From Dechloromonas sp. CZR5 (GTDB taxonomy: Bacteria; Pseudomonadota; Gammaproteobacteria; Burkholderiales; Rhodocyclaceae), in assembly GCF_008711155.1 (NCBI RefSeq), contig NZ_VUYQ01000002.1, forward strand, positions 682,001 to 746,000: a DNA stretch of 64,000 nt. The letters run 5' to 3'. Below, in pieces: positions 20,391-28,915 of this stretch. The number at the start of each line of letters is the position of its first letter. The stretch's first letter is position 1. The notes beneath the pieces are model-generated. The model saw only the letters and a program-made list of their open reading frames with translations. It had not been told where the DNA came from and did no database searches. Both the position numbers and the translations under genes were made by a program.

Positions 20391-20680
20391 ACCCCAAACT
20401 GCTCGAACTGGCGACCCGCCATGGTGCGTTGCAGGTGCGCATTGCCGAGCAGCGCCGCCAGTTGGCGCGTCATGCGGCGCCGCTGGAGGCCGCTCTGGCC
20501 AAAGGAGATGCCGTTCTCGACGGTGTTGATTGGCTCAAGCAGCATCCGGCTGCGGTCGGCGTCGCCGCTGCTGCGTTGGCGGTGGCGCGTCCGAAAAGGG
20601 CGTGGCGCTGGGCTCGGCAGGGCTTTTTCCTGTGGCGCGGCTGGCAGGCCGTCAAGAGTCGTCTGACAGGAGCGCGCTGA
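20387..20680 (+). CDS. YqjK-like protein
   Basis: A 97-residue basic protein. It has an N-terminal helix (LATRHGALQVRIAEQRRQLARH) and a moderately hydrophobic C-terminal stretch (WLKQHPAAVGVAAAALAVARPKR). This agrees with the YqjK-like family usually found after yqjD-yqjE. Translation is coupled to yqjE (ATGA overlap). Confidence 0.7.
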   Translation: MNPKLLELATRHGALQVRIAEQRRQLARHAAPLEAALAKGDAVLDGVDWLKQHPAAVGVAAAALAVARPKRAWRWARQGFFLWRGWQAVKSRLTGAR

Positions 20681-20682
20681 AC

Positions 20683-20991
20683 ATGGCAGGTGGTGGGGGC
20701 AAAGAGGCTGCGCTACCGGGCTGGTGGCGCCAGATGGTTTCGTCGCAGCGGCGCGAAGCCGGCCGTATTCTGGCTGAACTGATGGAAACGCGCGGCATCA
20801 TGCCTTTGTTGATGAAGGCACGTAATGGGCAATCTTGGAGTGCGGTCGAAAAAGCCCAATTGCTCGCCCATCTACGCCGCATGGCGCACCTGTCGCCCTA
20901 TTTGATCGCCTTGTTGCTGCCAGGTTCGGTGCTGTTGCTGCCGATCTATGCCTGGTGGCTGGACCGGCGTCGCCTCAGGCGGGGTGACTAG
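20683..20991 (+). CDS. Small membrane protein of unknown function in the yqjDE cluster
   Basis: A 102-residue protein starting 2 nt after the YqjK-like gene. The first 65 residues are a charged helical region (WWRQMVSSQRREAGRILAEL). A hydrophobic segment LIALLLPGSVLLLPIYAWW and an Arg-rich tail follow. The LLPGS-LLLP pattern faintly recalls LETM1-type membrane proteins, but this is not enough to assign the family. Its 3' end overlaps the convergent MFS gene by 17 nt. Confidence 0.72.
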   Translation: MAGGGGKEAALPGWWRQMVSSQRREAGRILAELMETRGIMPLLMKARNGQSWSAVEKAQLLAHLRRMAHLSPYLIALLLPGSVLLLPIYAWWLDRRRLRRGD

Positions 20992-22243
20992 CCTCTGGCG
21001 CCGTTTCGTTCCACGGCGCCACTTTCAATAGCAGCACCATGCCCGGCACGGCGAGGGCCGAACACAGCCAGAAGAAGTTGAACCAGCCCAGTTGTTCAAC
21101 GAGCCAGCCAGCCGAGGCGTTGATGAAGGTGCGCGGTACGGCGGCCAGGCTGGTGAAGAGCGCCATCTGCGTTGCCGTGTAGGCAGGATGCGTGGCGCGG
21201 GCGATGAAGGCGACGAAGGCTGCGGTCCCCAGGCCGACGCCGAGGGCTTCGAGGCCGATGACGAAGGCAAGCGCCACGCGCTCGCTGGCTCCGATGCTGC
21301 CGTAATGCCCTTGGGCGGCGAGCCAGGCGAAGCCGAAAATGGAAACCAGCTGGACCACGCCGAACAACCATAGCGCCCGGTTGATGCCCAGTTTGACCAT
21401 CCACAGGCCGCCGAGCAAGGCACCGATGACTGCCGGCCACAGGCCGGCGTGCTTGGCGATCAGGCCGATGTCGGTCTTGGTGTAGCCCATATCGAGATAG
21501 AACGGGGTGGCCAGCGCCGTGCACAGGCTGTCGCCGAGCTTGTACAGAAAGATGAAGCCGAGGACCAGGGCGGCACCGCGCCAGCCCTGGCGGCCCATGA
21601 ATTCGTGGAATGGTTCGGTGACCGCCTGACGCAAGGTTTTCGGTGCGCCCTTGATACTGGGTTCGCTGACCAGCCAGGCCATGGCCATCCCGGGCAGCAT
21701 GAAGGCGCCGGTAATCCAGAACACCTCGTTCCACGGCAGGCGGTCGGCCAGGATCAGCGACAGCGAGCCGGGAATCAGGCCGGCAATGCGGTAGGCATTC
21801 ACATGCACGGCATTGCCGAGGCCAAGTTCGTTATCGCTCAGGATTTCGCGGCGGAAAGCATCGACGGCGATGTCCTGGGTGGCCGAGAGCAGCGACAGCA
21901 GTGTGGCCAGCCACAGGATGGGCCAGATGTTTTCCCTGGGGTTCAGGCCGCCGAGTGAGCCGATGGCGAACAGCAGACCGACCTGGGTGAGCAGCATCCA
22001 GCCGCGCCGGCGGCCGAAGCCGGGTAGGCTGAAGCGGTCGAGCAGCGGTGCCCACAGGAATTTCCAGGTGTAGGGGAACTGGATGAGGGCGAAGAAACCG
22101 ATGGTCTTCAGGTCGACGCCCTCGCTACGCAGCCAGGCCGGCAGCAGGTTGAGCAGCAGGTAGAGCGGCAGGCCCGACGAGAATCCGGTGAAGATGCAGA
22201 TCAGCATCTTCCGCGTGAGCAGGGCCGCGAGCCAGGCCGGCAT
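20975..22243 (-). CDS. AmpG-type MFS transporter (muropeptide permease family)
   Basis: AmpG proteins import anhydromuropeptides for peptidoglycan recycling. The 422-residue protein has about 12 hydrophobic segments and AmpG-like signatures: GFSSGLPLYLLLNLLPAWLR at the N-terminus, FLWAPLLDR, SATQDIAVDAFRREIL and the AYRIAGLIPG segment. The ATG at 22243 overlaps the metW stop by one base. The exact substrate cannot be read from the sequence; co-orientation with metX-metW looks incidental. Confidence 0.85.
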   Translation of the reverse strand: MPAWLAALLTRKMLICIFTGFSSGLPLYLLLNLLPAWLRSEGVDLKTIGFFALIQFPYTWKFLWAPLLDRFSLPGFGRRRGWMLLTQVGLLFAIGSLGGLNPRENIWPILWLATLLSLLSATQDIAVDAFRREILSDNELGLGNAVHVNAYRIAGLIPGSLSLILADRLPWNEVFWITGAFMLPGMAMAWLVSEPSIKGAPKTLRQAVTEPFHEFMGRQGWRGAALVLGFIFLYKLGDSLCTALATPFYLDMGYTKTDIGLIAKHAGLWPAVIGALLGGLWMVKLGINRALWLFGVVQLVSIFGFAWLAAQGHYGSIGASERVALAFVIGLEALGVGLGTAAFVAFIARATHPAYTATQMALFTSLAAVPRTFINASAGWLVEQLGWFNFFWLCSALAVPGMVLLLKVAPWNETAPEASHPA

Positions 22244-22854
22244 CAGCGGGCTTGCGTCAGGCGATAGACCGCCAGGCTGCCGAGGAAATTCAGTTCGCGC
22301 TCGTCGGCGTTCTCGACCATGTTGCCGCCCTCGTCGAGGACATGGCGCTCGCGGATGATGAGGCCCATCCGCGTGCACAGCGCCTCGAAGTCGAGCAGCG
22401 TGAAAAAGCGGACATTGGGCGAGTCGTACCACTGGTAGGGCAGGTCTTCCGAGACCGGCATGCGGCCGTCGAGGACCGAGCGCAGGTTCTTCCAGTAGGC
22501 GAAATTGGGGAAGGAAACGACGGCTTCACGGCCGACACGCAGCATTTCGCGCAGGACGCCCTCGGTATGGCGCACCGTCTGCAGGGTGCGCGACAGCACG
22601 ACATGGTCGAAGGACTGGTCGGCGAATTCGTCGAGGCCCTTTTCCAGGTTGCCTTGCAGTACATTGATGCCATTCGTGATGGCGGCAAGGATGTTGGCGT
22701 CGTCGATCTCGACACCGACGCCACGCACGCCGCGGGTATCGATCAGGTGCTTGAGAAGCGTGCCGTCGCCGCAGCCGAGGTCGAGCACACGGTGGCCGGG
22801 TTCGATCCAGGCGGAAATGATGTCGAAGTCGGGGCGTCCCAGCGTGTGTGTCAT
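22243..22854 (-). CDS. metW: Methionine biosynthesis protein MetW
   Basis: MetW is a class I methyltransferase-fold protein that accompanies MetX in many proteobacteria and is needed for full homoserine acyltransferase activity. The 203-residue protein has the SAM-binding motif [12 protein letters not shown], and [17 protein letters not shown] in motif II. It overlaps metX by 4 nt, so it shares the SAM-II-controlled transcript. Confidence 0.93.
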   Translation of the reverse strand: MTHTLGRPDFDIISAWIEPGHRVLDLGCGDGTLLKHLIDTRGVRGVGVEIDDANILAAITNGINVLQGNLEKGLDEFADQSFDHVVLSRTLQTVRHTEGVLREMLRVGREAVVSFPNFAYWKNLRSVLDGRMPVSEDLPYQWYDSPNVRFFTLLDFEALCTRMGLIIRERHVLDEGGNMVENADERELNFLGSLAVYRLTQAR

Positions 22855-23981
22855 AGCTTGATGTTCCGCAGGTAGGCAGCGACGACGCCATGGTAGTGGG
22901 CATCGTCCATCAGGAAGGAATCGTGGCCGAAGTTGAGGTCGATCTCGGCGTACGACACGTTGCGGTTGCAGGCGAGCAGGGCGGCGACGATTTCCTTCGA
23001 GCGGGCCGGTGTGAAGCGCCAGTCGGTGGTGAAGGAAGCGATCAGGAAGCCGGTATTCGGATTGCTGCGGGCCATGGCCTTGGTCAGGTCGCCGCCGTCT
23101 AGGCGGGCCGGATCGAAGTAGTCGAGCGCCTTGGTCATCAGCAGGTAGGTGTTGGCGTCGAAATAGCCGGCGAATTTGTCGCCCTGGTAACGCAGGTAGG
23201 ACTCGACTTCGAACTCGACGTCGAAATCGAAGCCGAAGGAGCCGTTGCGCAGTTCGCGGCCGAATTTCTCACCCATCTGATCGTCGGACAGATAGGTGAT
23301 ATGGCCAAGCATGCGTGCCAGACGCAGACCGCGCACCGGGCGGGTATTGTGCTCGTAATAGTTGCCGCCGTGGAAATCGGGGTCGGTCAGGATGGCCTGG
23401 CGGGCGACGTCGTTGAAGGCGATGTTTTGCGCCGACAGTTTGGGGGCTGAGGCGATGATGATGGCGTTGCGGACGCGTTCCGGCTGGCTGATGGTCCAAC
23501 GCATGGCCTGCATGCCGCCCAGACTGCCGCCGATGATGGCCGCCCAGGCGTCGATGCCGAGGCGATCGGCCAGGCGGGCCTGGGCTTCGACCCAGTCGCT
23601 GACGGCGACGATGGGGAAATCAGCACCCCACGGCTTGCCGGTGGCCGGGTTGATCGATGACGGGCCGGTCGAGCCATGGCAGCCGCCCGGGTTGTTCAGG
23701 CCGACGATGAAGAACTTGTCGGTGTCGAGCGGCCGGCCGGGGCCGATGATGTTGTCCCACCAGCCGATATTGTTGGGCGCGTCGGCGTAATGGCCGGCGA
23801 CATGGTGGTGGCCGGACAGGGCGTGGCAGACGAGAATGGCGTTCGACTTGGCGGTGTTGAGGGTACCGTAGGTCTCGTAGACCAGATCGTAGGCCGGCAG
23901 AACCCCGCCGCTGCGCAAGTGGAGCGGCTGGTCGAAGTGGGCGCGTTGCGATGTGACGACGCCGACGGATTGTCCTGGCAT
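22851..23981 (-). CDS. metX: Homoserine O-acyltransferase MetX (probably succinyltransferase)
   Basis: MetX acylates homoserine, the committed step of methionine synthesis. The 376-residue alpha/beta-hydrolase shows the nucleophile elbow [10 protein letters not shown], the triad His in FGHDSFLMD, and [11 protein letters not shown] and [12 protein letters not shown] near the oxyanion region. The ATG at 23981 begins [12 protein letters not shown]; upstream in-frame residues belong to the leader. Proteobacterial MetX proteins paired with MetW often use succinyl-CoA, so the acyl donor is inferred. The leader carries a SAM-II riboswitch and a terminator. Confidence 0.94.
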   Translation of the reverse strand: MPGQSVGVVTSQRAHFDQPLHLRSGGVLPAYDLVYETYGTLNTAKSNAILVCHALSGHHHVAGHYADAPNNIGWWDNIIGPGRPLDTDKFFIVGLNNPGGCHGSTGPSSINPATGKPWGADFPIVAVSDWVEAQARLADRLGIDAWAAIIGGSLGGMQAMRWTISQPERVRNAIIIASAPKLSAQNIAFNDVARQAILTDPDFHGGNYYEHNTRPVRGLRLARMLGHITYLSDDQMGEKFGRELRNGSFGFDFDVEFEVESYLRYQGDKFAGYFDANTYLLMTKALDYFDPARLDGGDLTKAMARSNPNTGFLIASFTTDWRFTPARSKEIVAALLACNRNVSYAEIDLNFGHDSFLMDDAHYHGVVAAYLRNIKL

Positions 23982-23991
23982 GCTGTTCCTG

Positions 23992-24030
23992 AAAACAAAA
24001 AACCCAGTTGGCCGAAAACGCGAACTGGGT
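23992..24030 (-). terminator. Intrinsic terminator in the metX leader
   Basis: On the minus strand, ACCCAGTT pairs with AACTGGGT around a 13-nt loop, and TTTTTTGTTTTC follows directly. It lies 3 nt after the SAM-II aptamer and 10 nt before the metX start codon. It is therefore placed as the expression platform of the riboswitch. The AGGA ribosome-binding site follows the T-tract. Confidence 0.82.
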
Positions 24031-24033
24031 GTT

Positions 24034-24086
24034 CCCGTTTTAGCTGAATTTATAAGCGCCCGCAATCAGAGCTCAAATCGGCGCGG
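24034..24086 (-). promoter_or_regulatory. SAM-II (SAM-alpha) riboswitch aptamer for metX
   Basis: Read on the minus strand, the element has the SAM-II layout: a P1 stem GCGCC/GGCGC, the conserved loop start CGATTTGA, and after P1 the strand TATAAATTCAGCTAAAACGGG. TATAAAT-N2-AGCTAAAA is nearly identical to the conserved 3' strand of known SAM-II aptamers. A CUC in the hairpin loop can pair with the terminal GGG to make the pseudoknot. The aptamer binds S-adenosylmethionine and lowers metX expression. Position between a promoter and an intrinsic terminator supports the call. Confidence 0.9.
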
Positions 24087-24111
24087 CCGAACTCGCGTCC
24101 AGCGTTCTTGG

Positions 24112-24140
24112 ACGATACCGACGGTGCATCGAAATGTCAA
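24112..24140 (-). promoter_or_regulatory. Sigma70-type promoter of metX
   Basis: TTGACA (24140-24135), a 17-nt spacer and TATCGT (24117-24112) on the minus strand give a consensus -35 and a 4/6 -10. Transcription would start near 24105, about 20 nt before the SAM-II aptamer. Confidence 0.75.
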
Positions 24141-24221
24141 TGAAACGAGGCGCTTAAGGCGTTTCGAATAGTCAAGTTTTGTTAGAATTCCTCGCTTAAA
24201 TCCTTGGAAAGAATCTGGCTC

Positions 24222-24827
24222 ATGTTGGATCAACGAAGGCATCAGCGCATTCGCTTCGGTACGCCACAGACGATCAGTATCGGTTTTGGCGGGCAGGCAG
24301 GTAAGGGGGTGATCGAGAATCTCTCCCTGTCAGGATTGATGCTGCGGACGCCGATGCCGCTTGAGATTGCCCACAACATAGGGTGCGAGTTCAGCGTTTT
24401 CGATTCACCCGTGATTGATGTCCCGGCGGTGGTGGTCAGCCGCGTGTGTGATCTCTACGGGGTGCGTTTCCAGCAGGGGCCGATCAGCCAGATCGTGATC
24501 GAGGACGCGATCAATGCGGCGCTGGCCAGCGGCAAGGCTTCCATCCTGTCTGTCCACGAGTTGGGCAGGTGCAAGACGATGCGGATTACCGGCGGATTAT
24601 CCGCTGTCTTGCGCAGCGATTTCATGCATGCCCTGACCCGGATGGGGGTCGATGAAATCGACTTGGAGGGTGTGACAGCAGTGGAGCAGGCAGGCCTGGC
24701 GCTGTGCCTGGTCGCCACCAAACGTCACGGCGTAACCTTGGGCGCGCAATCAGTCTGTTTTGCCGAGGCTTGGGCACAGGCGATGGCTGCACCCGGCAGT
24801 ATCGAGCGATTGGAAGTCGACGGGTAA
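24222..24827 (+). CDS. PilZ domain protein with STAS-like C-terminal domain
   Basis: This 201-residue protein has a PilZ c-di-GMP-binding domain at 1-100, with R5-R-H-Q-R9 and the second motif NLSLSGLML (33-41), where Asn replaces the usual Asp. The C-terminal half (about 105-201) looks like a STAS/anti-anti-sigma fold: alternating strands and helices with the segment EIDLEGVTAVEQAGLALCLVAT in the phospho-loop position. The conserved acceptor Ser of true anti-sigma antagonists is not obvious. The ATG at 24222 is preferred to a TTG at 24204. It converges on a GGDEF gene, which fits c-di-GMP signalling. Confidence 0.75.
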   Translation: MLDQRRHQRIRFGTPQTISIGFGGQAGKGVIENLSLSGLMLRTPMPLEIAHNIGCEFSVFDSPVIDVPAVVVSRVCDLYGVRFQQGPISQIVIEDAINAALASGKASILSVHELGRCKTMRITGGLSAVLRSDFMHALTRMGVDEIDLEGVTAVEQAGLALCLVATKRHGVTLGAQSVCFAEAWAQAMAAPGSIERLEVDG

Positions 24828-24869
24828 GCGAACCTCGCGGGGCGCAGTAGCCTGCACCTCGTTCTCTGA

Positions 24870-24886
24870 CCTGCCGCTGCGGCAGG
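24870..24886. terminator. Short stem-loop between convergent genes
   Basis: CCTGCCG and CGGCAGG pair around a 3-nt loop in the 69-nt gap between the PilZ gene and the GGDEF gene. There is no T-tract, so termination is only a possibility. Confidence 0.3.
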
Positions 24887-24896
24887 GACGTTTCGG

Positions 24897-26987
24897 TCAG
24901 GCGGAGCGCATGACCGCGCCTTCGAACCAGACATCGAACGGCTCGTTGGGGGCGATCGCCTTGCCCTGCGCATAGTCGATTCCCAGGTCGCGCAATTGAT
25001 CCAGCGTTTCCAGATCGTCGACGTCTTCGGCGATCGAGCGTATATGCTGGTCGGCCGTGATTTCCTGTACCGCCCGCAGGAGAGCCGTGGAGGCGCGGCT
25101 GCCGCCCAGGTCGCGGGTCAGGCTACGGCTGAGTTTCACGTAACCGGGGTAGATGCTGCGCAGGTGACTGAAAGAGGAGAGTCCGCCACCAAAGTCTTCA
25201 AGACCGATCTGGCAGCGCAGACTCTTCATTTGACGGGAGAATTCGATGGCCTGGCTGGTCTGGTGGGTCAGGATGTCTTCGGAGAATACAAAGCACAGCC
25301 GGTCTCCGGACAGATTGTGGGTTGTCAGGCTATGCGCAATGTAATCGATGGTTTCGCGGCTGCTGATCGAGCTGCGGGACAAGGGTACCAGGCAGTACAG
25401 CGAACGCTGTTGCAGCCTTGCCCGCGCAAGGGCGGCGACGGCGCAGTCGATCAGGCGTCGATCGATGGCGGGCGCCAGGTCGTAGCGTTCGGCTGCATCG
25501 ATCAATGCGGCCAGGGTCACTGGAGGTTGTCCGGGCTCGTTGAGGCGGGCCGTCAGAGCAACGGTATGGCCGCCCATGGAAACCTGCAGGGAACGCAGGG
25601 GAATGGCTTCGATCAGCAGGCGATCTTCGGACAGGGCAATGGCGATCCGGCTTGCCCAATTGCTGTTTTCCTGCCGGCGATCCTGTGCTTGGACAACCTC
25701 CTGCTCGCAAACCCGGTTGCGGCCGCTTTCCTTGGCCCGGTGGCAGGCGGCATCGCCTGCAGCGAGGATCTCGTTGATATTCCGGACCTTGCGGGTGACT
25801 GTCGTGACGCCGATGCTGGCTCCGATGGCGAAGACCTTGTCCTGCCAGATGAAACGGTAGGCAGAAGCCAGTCCGCACAGATCCTCGGCGACCTGCCGTG
25901 CCCGGGCGCCCGTGCAGTTGGCCAGAATGATGCTGAATTCGTCGCCGCCGAGCCGGGCGAGCGTATCGTCCTCGCGCAGGCGCCCCTGGAACAGCAGGGC
26001 AATCTGGCGCAACAATTCGTCGCCGGCGAGATAGCCGCAGGTGTCGTTCACCTGTTTGAAGCGGTCCAGGTCGGCGAAGATGACCGAGAACTCCTCGTCG
26101 CCGGCCTGAACGCTGGCCAGTGCCTTTTCCAGGCGGTGTTCGAATTCGCGCCGGTTGAGCAGGCCGGTTAGCGCGTCATGACGGGCCTGGAAGGCGAGTT
26201 GCGCGGTCGCCTCCTCGATACGCGCCTGCATTGACAGGTGGACTTCCTCGATGCGCGAGGCCATCTGGTTGAAGCCGTTTTCAAGGACGCCGAGTTCGCC
26301 GCTGGAGGTGGTGGGAACGCGCGTTTCCAGCTTGCCCGACGACATGCCGTTGACGGCCTGGACCAGGCGCATGACCGGACGGGCCAGATTGTCGGCCATG
26401 GTAATGGCGAGCGCAGCCAGCACCAGCATGCCGAAAAGGACGATCATCAGCCCGCGCATGACCAGTTCGCGTTGCTTGTCGGCGAGTTCCGTCTTGTCGA
26501 GTTCGACAAAAATATAGCCGATGATCTCGGGCGTCGAAGATTTCCCGGTGTTCGATGGCGGGTCGAAGAACAGGTCGGTATCGGTGGTCGAGCGCTTGAC
26601 CGGGGCACCGAACGCGATCCAGTGGTCGGTTTCGGCAACCAGCCGGGGTTCGCCCAGGGCATTGCGGAGTTCCTCGGCCGACAGGGATACCCGCCCGCTG
26701 ACGGCGATGGTCCGGCCCTTCTGATTGACGACAACGGCGGCCTTGACTCCCGACTCCTGGACGGTGGCCTGGGCGAGTCCGTGCAGGCTCTCGACCTGCC
26801 CGGCAATGATCCCGTATTCACTGATCGGCGCCAGATAGCGGACGGTCGCCAGCCCCTTGAGGCGAAGCTCACCTTCGAGGGTGCTGATGCCGCTCAGGGT
26901 GAAATAGGCGACCAGCGCGACGGCGATCAGCGCGCTCGGGAGCAAGGTCAGGAAAAGCAATCGATGACGCAGGGTCAGGTGGTTCAT
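24897..26987 (-). CDS. Membrane diguanylate cyclase with degenerate EAL domain
   Basis: This 696-residue protein has a membrane segment at about 10-32, a periplasmic domain to about 175, a second membrane segment (about 178-198), HAMP (about 198-250) and a coiled linker. The GGDEF domain (about 265-430) has an intact G347-G-D-E-F351 active site and an intact inhibitory site R338-x-x-D341. It should therefore make c-di-GMP with product feedback. The C-terminal EAL-like domain has lost its catalytic set: no E-A-L triplet (VALTARLN at the place), LEDFGGGLSS for DDFGTGYSS, KLSRSL for the KLD motif, AEDVDD for AEGVE. It probably binds or senses rather than hydrolyses. It overlaps the upstream periplasmic binding-protein gene by 4 nt. 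Confidence 0.9.
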   Translation of the reverse strand: MNHLTLRHRLLFLTLLPSALIAVALVAYFTLSGISTLEGELRLKGLATVRYLAPISEYGIIAGQVESLHGLAQATVQESGVKAAVVVNQKGRTIAVSGRVSLSAEELRNALGEPRLVAETDHWIAFGAPVKRSTTDTDLFFDPPSNTGKSSTPEIIGYIFVELDKTELADKQRELVMRGLMIVLFGMLVLAALAITMADNLARPVMRLVQAVNGMSSGKLETRVPTTSSGELGVLENGFNQMASRIEEVHLSMQARIEEATAQLAFQARHDALTGLLNRREFEHRLEKALASVQAGDEEFSVIFADLDRFKQVNDTCGYLAGDELLRQIALLFQGRLREDDTLARLGGDEFSIILANCTGARARQVAEDLCGLASAYRFIWQDKVFAIGASIGVTTVTRKVRNINEILAAGDAACHRAKESGRNRVCEQEVVQAQDRRQENSNWASRIAIALSEDRLLIEAIPLRSLQVSMGGHTVALTARLNEPGQPPVTLAALIDAAERYDLAPAIDRRLIDCAVAALARARLQQRSLYCLVPLSRSSISSRETIDYIAHSLTTHNLSGDRLCFVFSEDILTHQTSQAIEFSRQMKSLRCQIGLEDFGGGLSSFSHLRSIYPGYVKLSRSLTRDLGGSRASTALLRAVQEITADQHIRSIAEDVDDLETLDQLRDLGIDYAQGKAIAPNEPFDVWFEGAVMRSA

Positions 26988-27880
26988 CGCGACTCCCTGT
27001 CGGCGTTCATGGCACGCCGGATGGCAGCTTCGTCGGGGATTTTCAGACCGAGCGACTGTGCAACATTGGCATTGATCGCTACGGCGAACTGGTTCGGCCC
27101 GCTCGGGGGCGGGAGATTGCTTCCGTTGGTGAGGATCAAGTCCGCGGTCTGACGAGCAATTTGCGTCGGCGTGGTGTGCAGTGCGGCCAGCGCGCCCGCG
27201 GTGACGAAGGCAGGCGAATAACCGATCACCGGGCGTTGCTGGCGGAAGGCGGTAATCAGTATGGCCTTGATGTTGTTGCGTCGATAGATGGTGTTGTCCG
27301 GTATGGCAACCAATGCAGCAGAACGTTCCAGGATTGAATTGAGTGCCGGGAGCAAGGCACGGTCAGTATCCGCATCTTCGACATCGAGGTTGAGCCCGGC
27401 GGTACCGAAGGCTTGCCTGAACTGGGGGAGCATCGCGCGGCTTTCGGTACTGACCAGCATCCCGAAGCGTTTCTGGTCCGGGAATAGGTGGCGAAGAAAG
27501 GCAGCCTGGCGGGCTGCCGGTTGATCGAGGAATATCGCCGTGATGCGGCCGGGCCGCCGATTTTCAGCCAGAATCCGTTCGTAGCTTTGACGAGGCAGTA
27601 GGGTGGCGACGATCGGCGGGCTGTCGCTGCGACCAAGCGCTTTACGCAAGGCATCGCTGCCGGCGGTGACGACAATATCGGACGGTGGGGGCAGGCCGGA
27701 ATCAGCCTGGGTTGTTGAATTGATGTTCCAGGTCGAGCCGCTCAGTGCATCGTCGAGGATGTTGGCAAATTCCCCATAGGCGCCGCCGCTTTCGCTAAGA
27801 ATGAGCGCAATGCTGCCACCCCAGGCTTGGGTGGACAAGGAAAGCAGGAAAAAGAGGAAAAATGACGCCAGCTTGCGCAT
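26984..27880 (-). CDS. Periplasmic ABC-type substrate-binding protein (uncharacterised)
   Basis: This 298-residue exported protein starts with a signal peptide (MRKLASFFLFFLLSLSTQAWG). Its two-lobed periplasmic-binding fold resembles the ABC_sub_bind family (SIALILSESGGAYGEF, VVTAGSDALRKAL, RFGMLVSTESRAMLPQF, RPVIGYSPAFVTAGALAAL). The ATG at 27880 gives the signal peptide; an upstream start at 27931 would precede it. No permease or ATPase gene is adjacent. Instead it is coupled by a 4-nt overlap to the diguanylate cyclase, suggesting it feeds ligand information to that protein's periplasmic domain. The ligand is unknown. Confidence 0.8.
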   Translation of the reverse strand: MRKLASFFLFFLLSLSTQAWGGSIALILSESGGAYGEFANILDDALSGSTWNINSTTQADSGLPPPSDIVVTAGSDALRKALGRSDSPPIVATLLPRQSYERILAENRRPGRITAIFLDQPAARQAAFLRHLFPDQKRFGMLVSTESRAMLPQFRQAFGTAGLNLDVEDADTDRALLPALNSILERSAALVAIPDNTIYRRNNIKAILITAFRQQRPVIGYSPAFVTAGALAALHTTPTQIARQTADLILTNGSNLPPPSGPNQFAVAINANVAQSLGLKIPDEAAIRRAMNADRESR

Positions 27881-27932
27881 TTGTAAAATATCGCATGCCC
27901 GGTATGCCAAAGCAATGAGGGATTTCGGCAAG

Positions 27933-28523
27933 TCAGCGATTATTTAACAGTTCGCCCAGTTGTTTCGTGACTTCAGGAACGGGCGTCGAGAAGGCAAATT
28001 TCTTGATGAACTCACCCTGGGGGCCAAGCAGGATCATGCCGGCGGAGTGATCGACGGCATAGCGGCCGGGATCGCCACCGGGTTCGCGGACCTTGGCGTA
28101 GCGAATCTTGAAATTGTCGGCAGCGCGGCGAACCAGGGCGGGAGAACCGGTCAGGCCGAGAATGCGCGGATCGAAAAATTCGGTGTAGGTCTTCAGGACC
28201 TGGCCGCTATCGCGTTCCGGGTCGACGGAGATGAAAATCGCCTGAAAGCGGTCGGCTTGCTTGCCCAGCTGCTTCAGGATTTCGGCCATTTCGACCAGCG
28301 TGGTCGGGCAGACATCGGGGCAATAGGTGTAGCCGAACGAGATCAGCTGGAAGCGGCCGCGAAAGTCCTCGCTGGAGACGCTGCGACCATTTGGGTCCTG
28401 TAGCAGGTAGCGCGGGTTGATGCCGTTGTTTTCGCCGCGCAGCAGCTCCAGGCTATGGTTGGCCTGGGCCGTCGCCGGGCCGGCTACCAGCAGCGCGAGG
28501 CAAAGGATACCCAGACGGATCAT
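27933..28523 (-). CDS. SCO1/SenC family copper chaperone
   Basis: SCO proteins deliver copper to the CuA site of cytochrome c oxidase or act as thiol reductases. The 196-residue exported protein has a signal peptide (about 1-20), the copper-binding C68-P-D-V-C72 motif and the ligand His159 in YAVDHSAG. Its ATG overlaps the stop of the upstream small exported protein (ATGA), so the two form an operon. Confidence 0.92.
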   Translation of the reverse strand: MIRLGILCLALLVAGPATAQANHSLELLRGENNGINPRYLLQDPNGRSVSSEDFRGRFQLISFGYTYCPDVCPTTLVEMAEILKQLGKQADRFQAIFISVDPERDSGQVLKTYTEFFDPRILGLTGSPALVRRAADNFKIRYAKVREPGGDPGRYAVDHSAGMILLGPQGEFIKKFAFSTPVPEVTKQLGELLNNR

Positions 28524-28858
28524 TGGGCTTTCGGAAAGGCAGCCTGCAGGCGTTTTTCGCCGGCGGCGATCCGGCTGGCCAGCGTGGCGCCATCCGGGCA
28601 CGGGGTCTTGCCCTTGCCTTGCTCGAGGTAGGCGGCATTGGTGGCATTTTCGAACGTCTCGCCAATGTCGCGTGTTTTGGGCGCGGTCGTGACGATGGCG
28701 TTGCGGGCACGGGTGACCAGGGCCGGCTGCTGGCAGGCGAGGGCGATACCGTTCAGTTGGCCGAGTTCGGTAACGGCGGCCGAGCCTTGATCGGCGGCAT
28801 GCCCCGGGATGCACGGGAGAGCCAGGGACAGGAACAGCAGCGGGGCAACGATCTTCAT
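28520..28858 (-). CDS. Small exported protein upstream of the SCO gene
   Basis: A 112-residue protein with a clear signal peptide (MKIVAPLLFLSLALPCIPGHA). The mature part is helical with two cysteines (LACQQP and TPCPDG). GGAGATAA ahead of the ATG is a good ribosome-binding site. The family is not recognised; coupling to the SCO gene hints at a respiratory or metal-related periplasmic role, which is inference. Confidence 0.75.
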   Translation of the reverse strand: MKIVAPLLFLSLALPCIPGHAADQGSAAVTELGQLNGIALACQQPALVTRARNAIVTTAPKTRDIGETFENATNAAYLEQGKGKTPCPDGATLASRIAAGEKRLQAAFPKAQ

Positions 28859-28885
28859 GGGTTATCTCCTCAAGTCTGGTCGCCG

Positions 28886-28891
28886 ATTATA
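28886..28891 (-). promoter_or_regulatory. Possible -10 element for the SCO operon
   Basis: A perfect TATAAT on the minus strand lies 27 nt before the start of the small exported protein. The region 17-18 nt upstream (AAGGTC) is not a recognisable -35, so this is only a candidate. Confidence 0.4.
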
Positions 28892-28915
28892 GGCGCTCGG
28901 CCGAGGCCGACCTTT

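Noticed and set aside
23981-24065. Upstream in-frame extension of metX
   Set aside because: It would be translated from within the SAM-II aptamer and terminator and has no homology to MetX.
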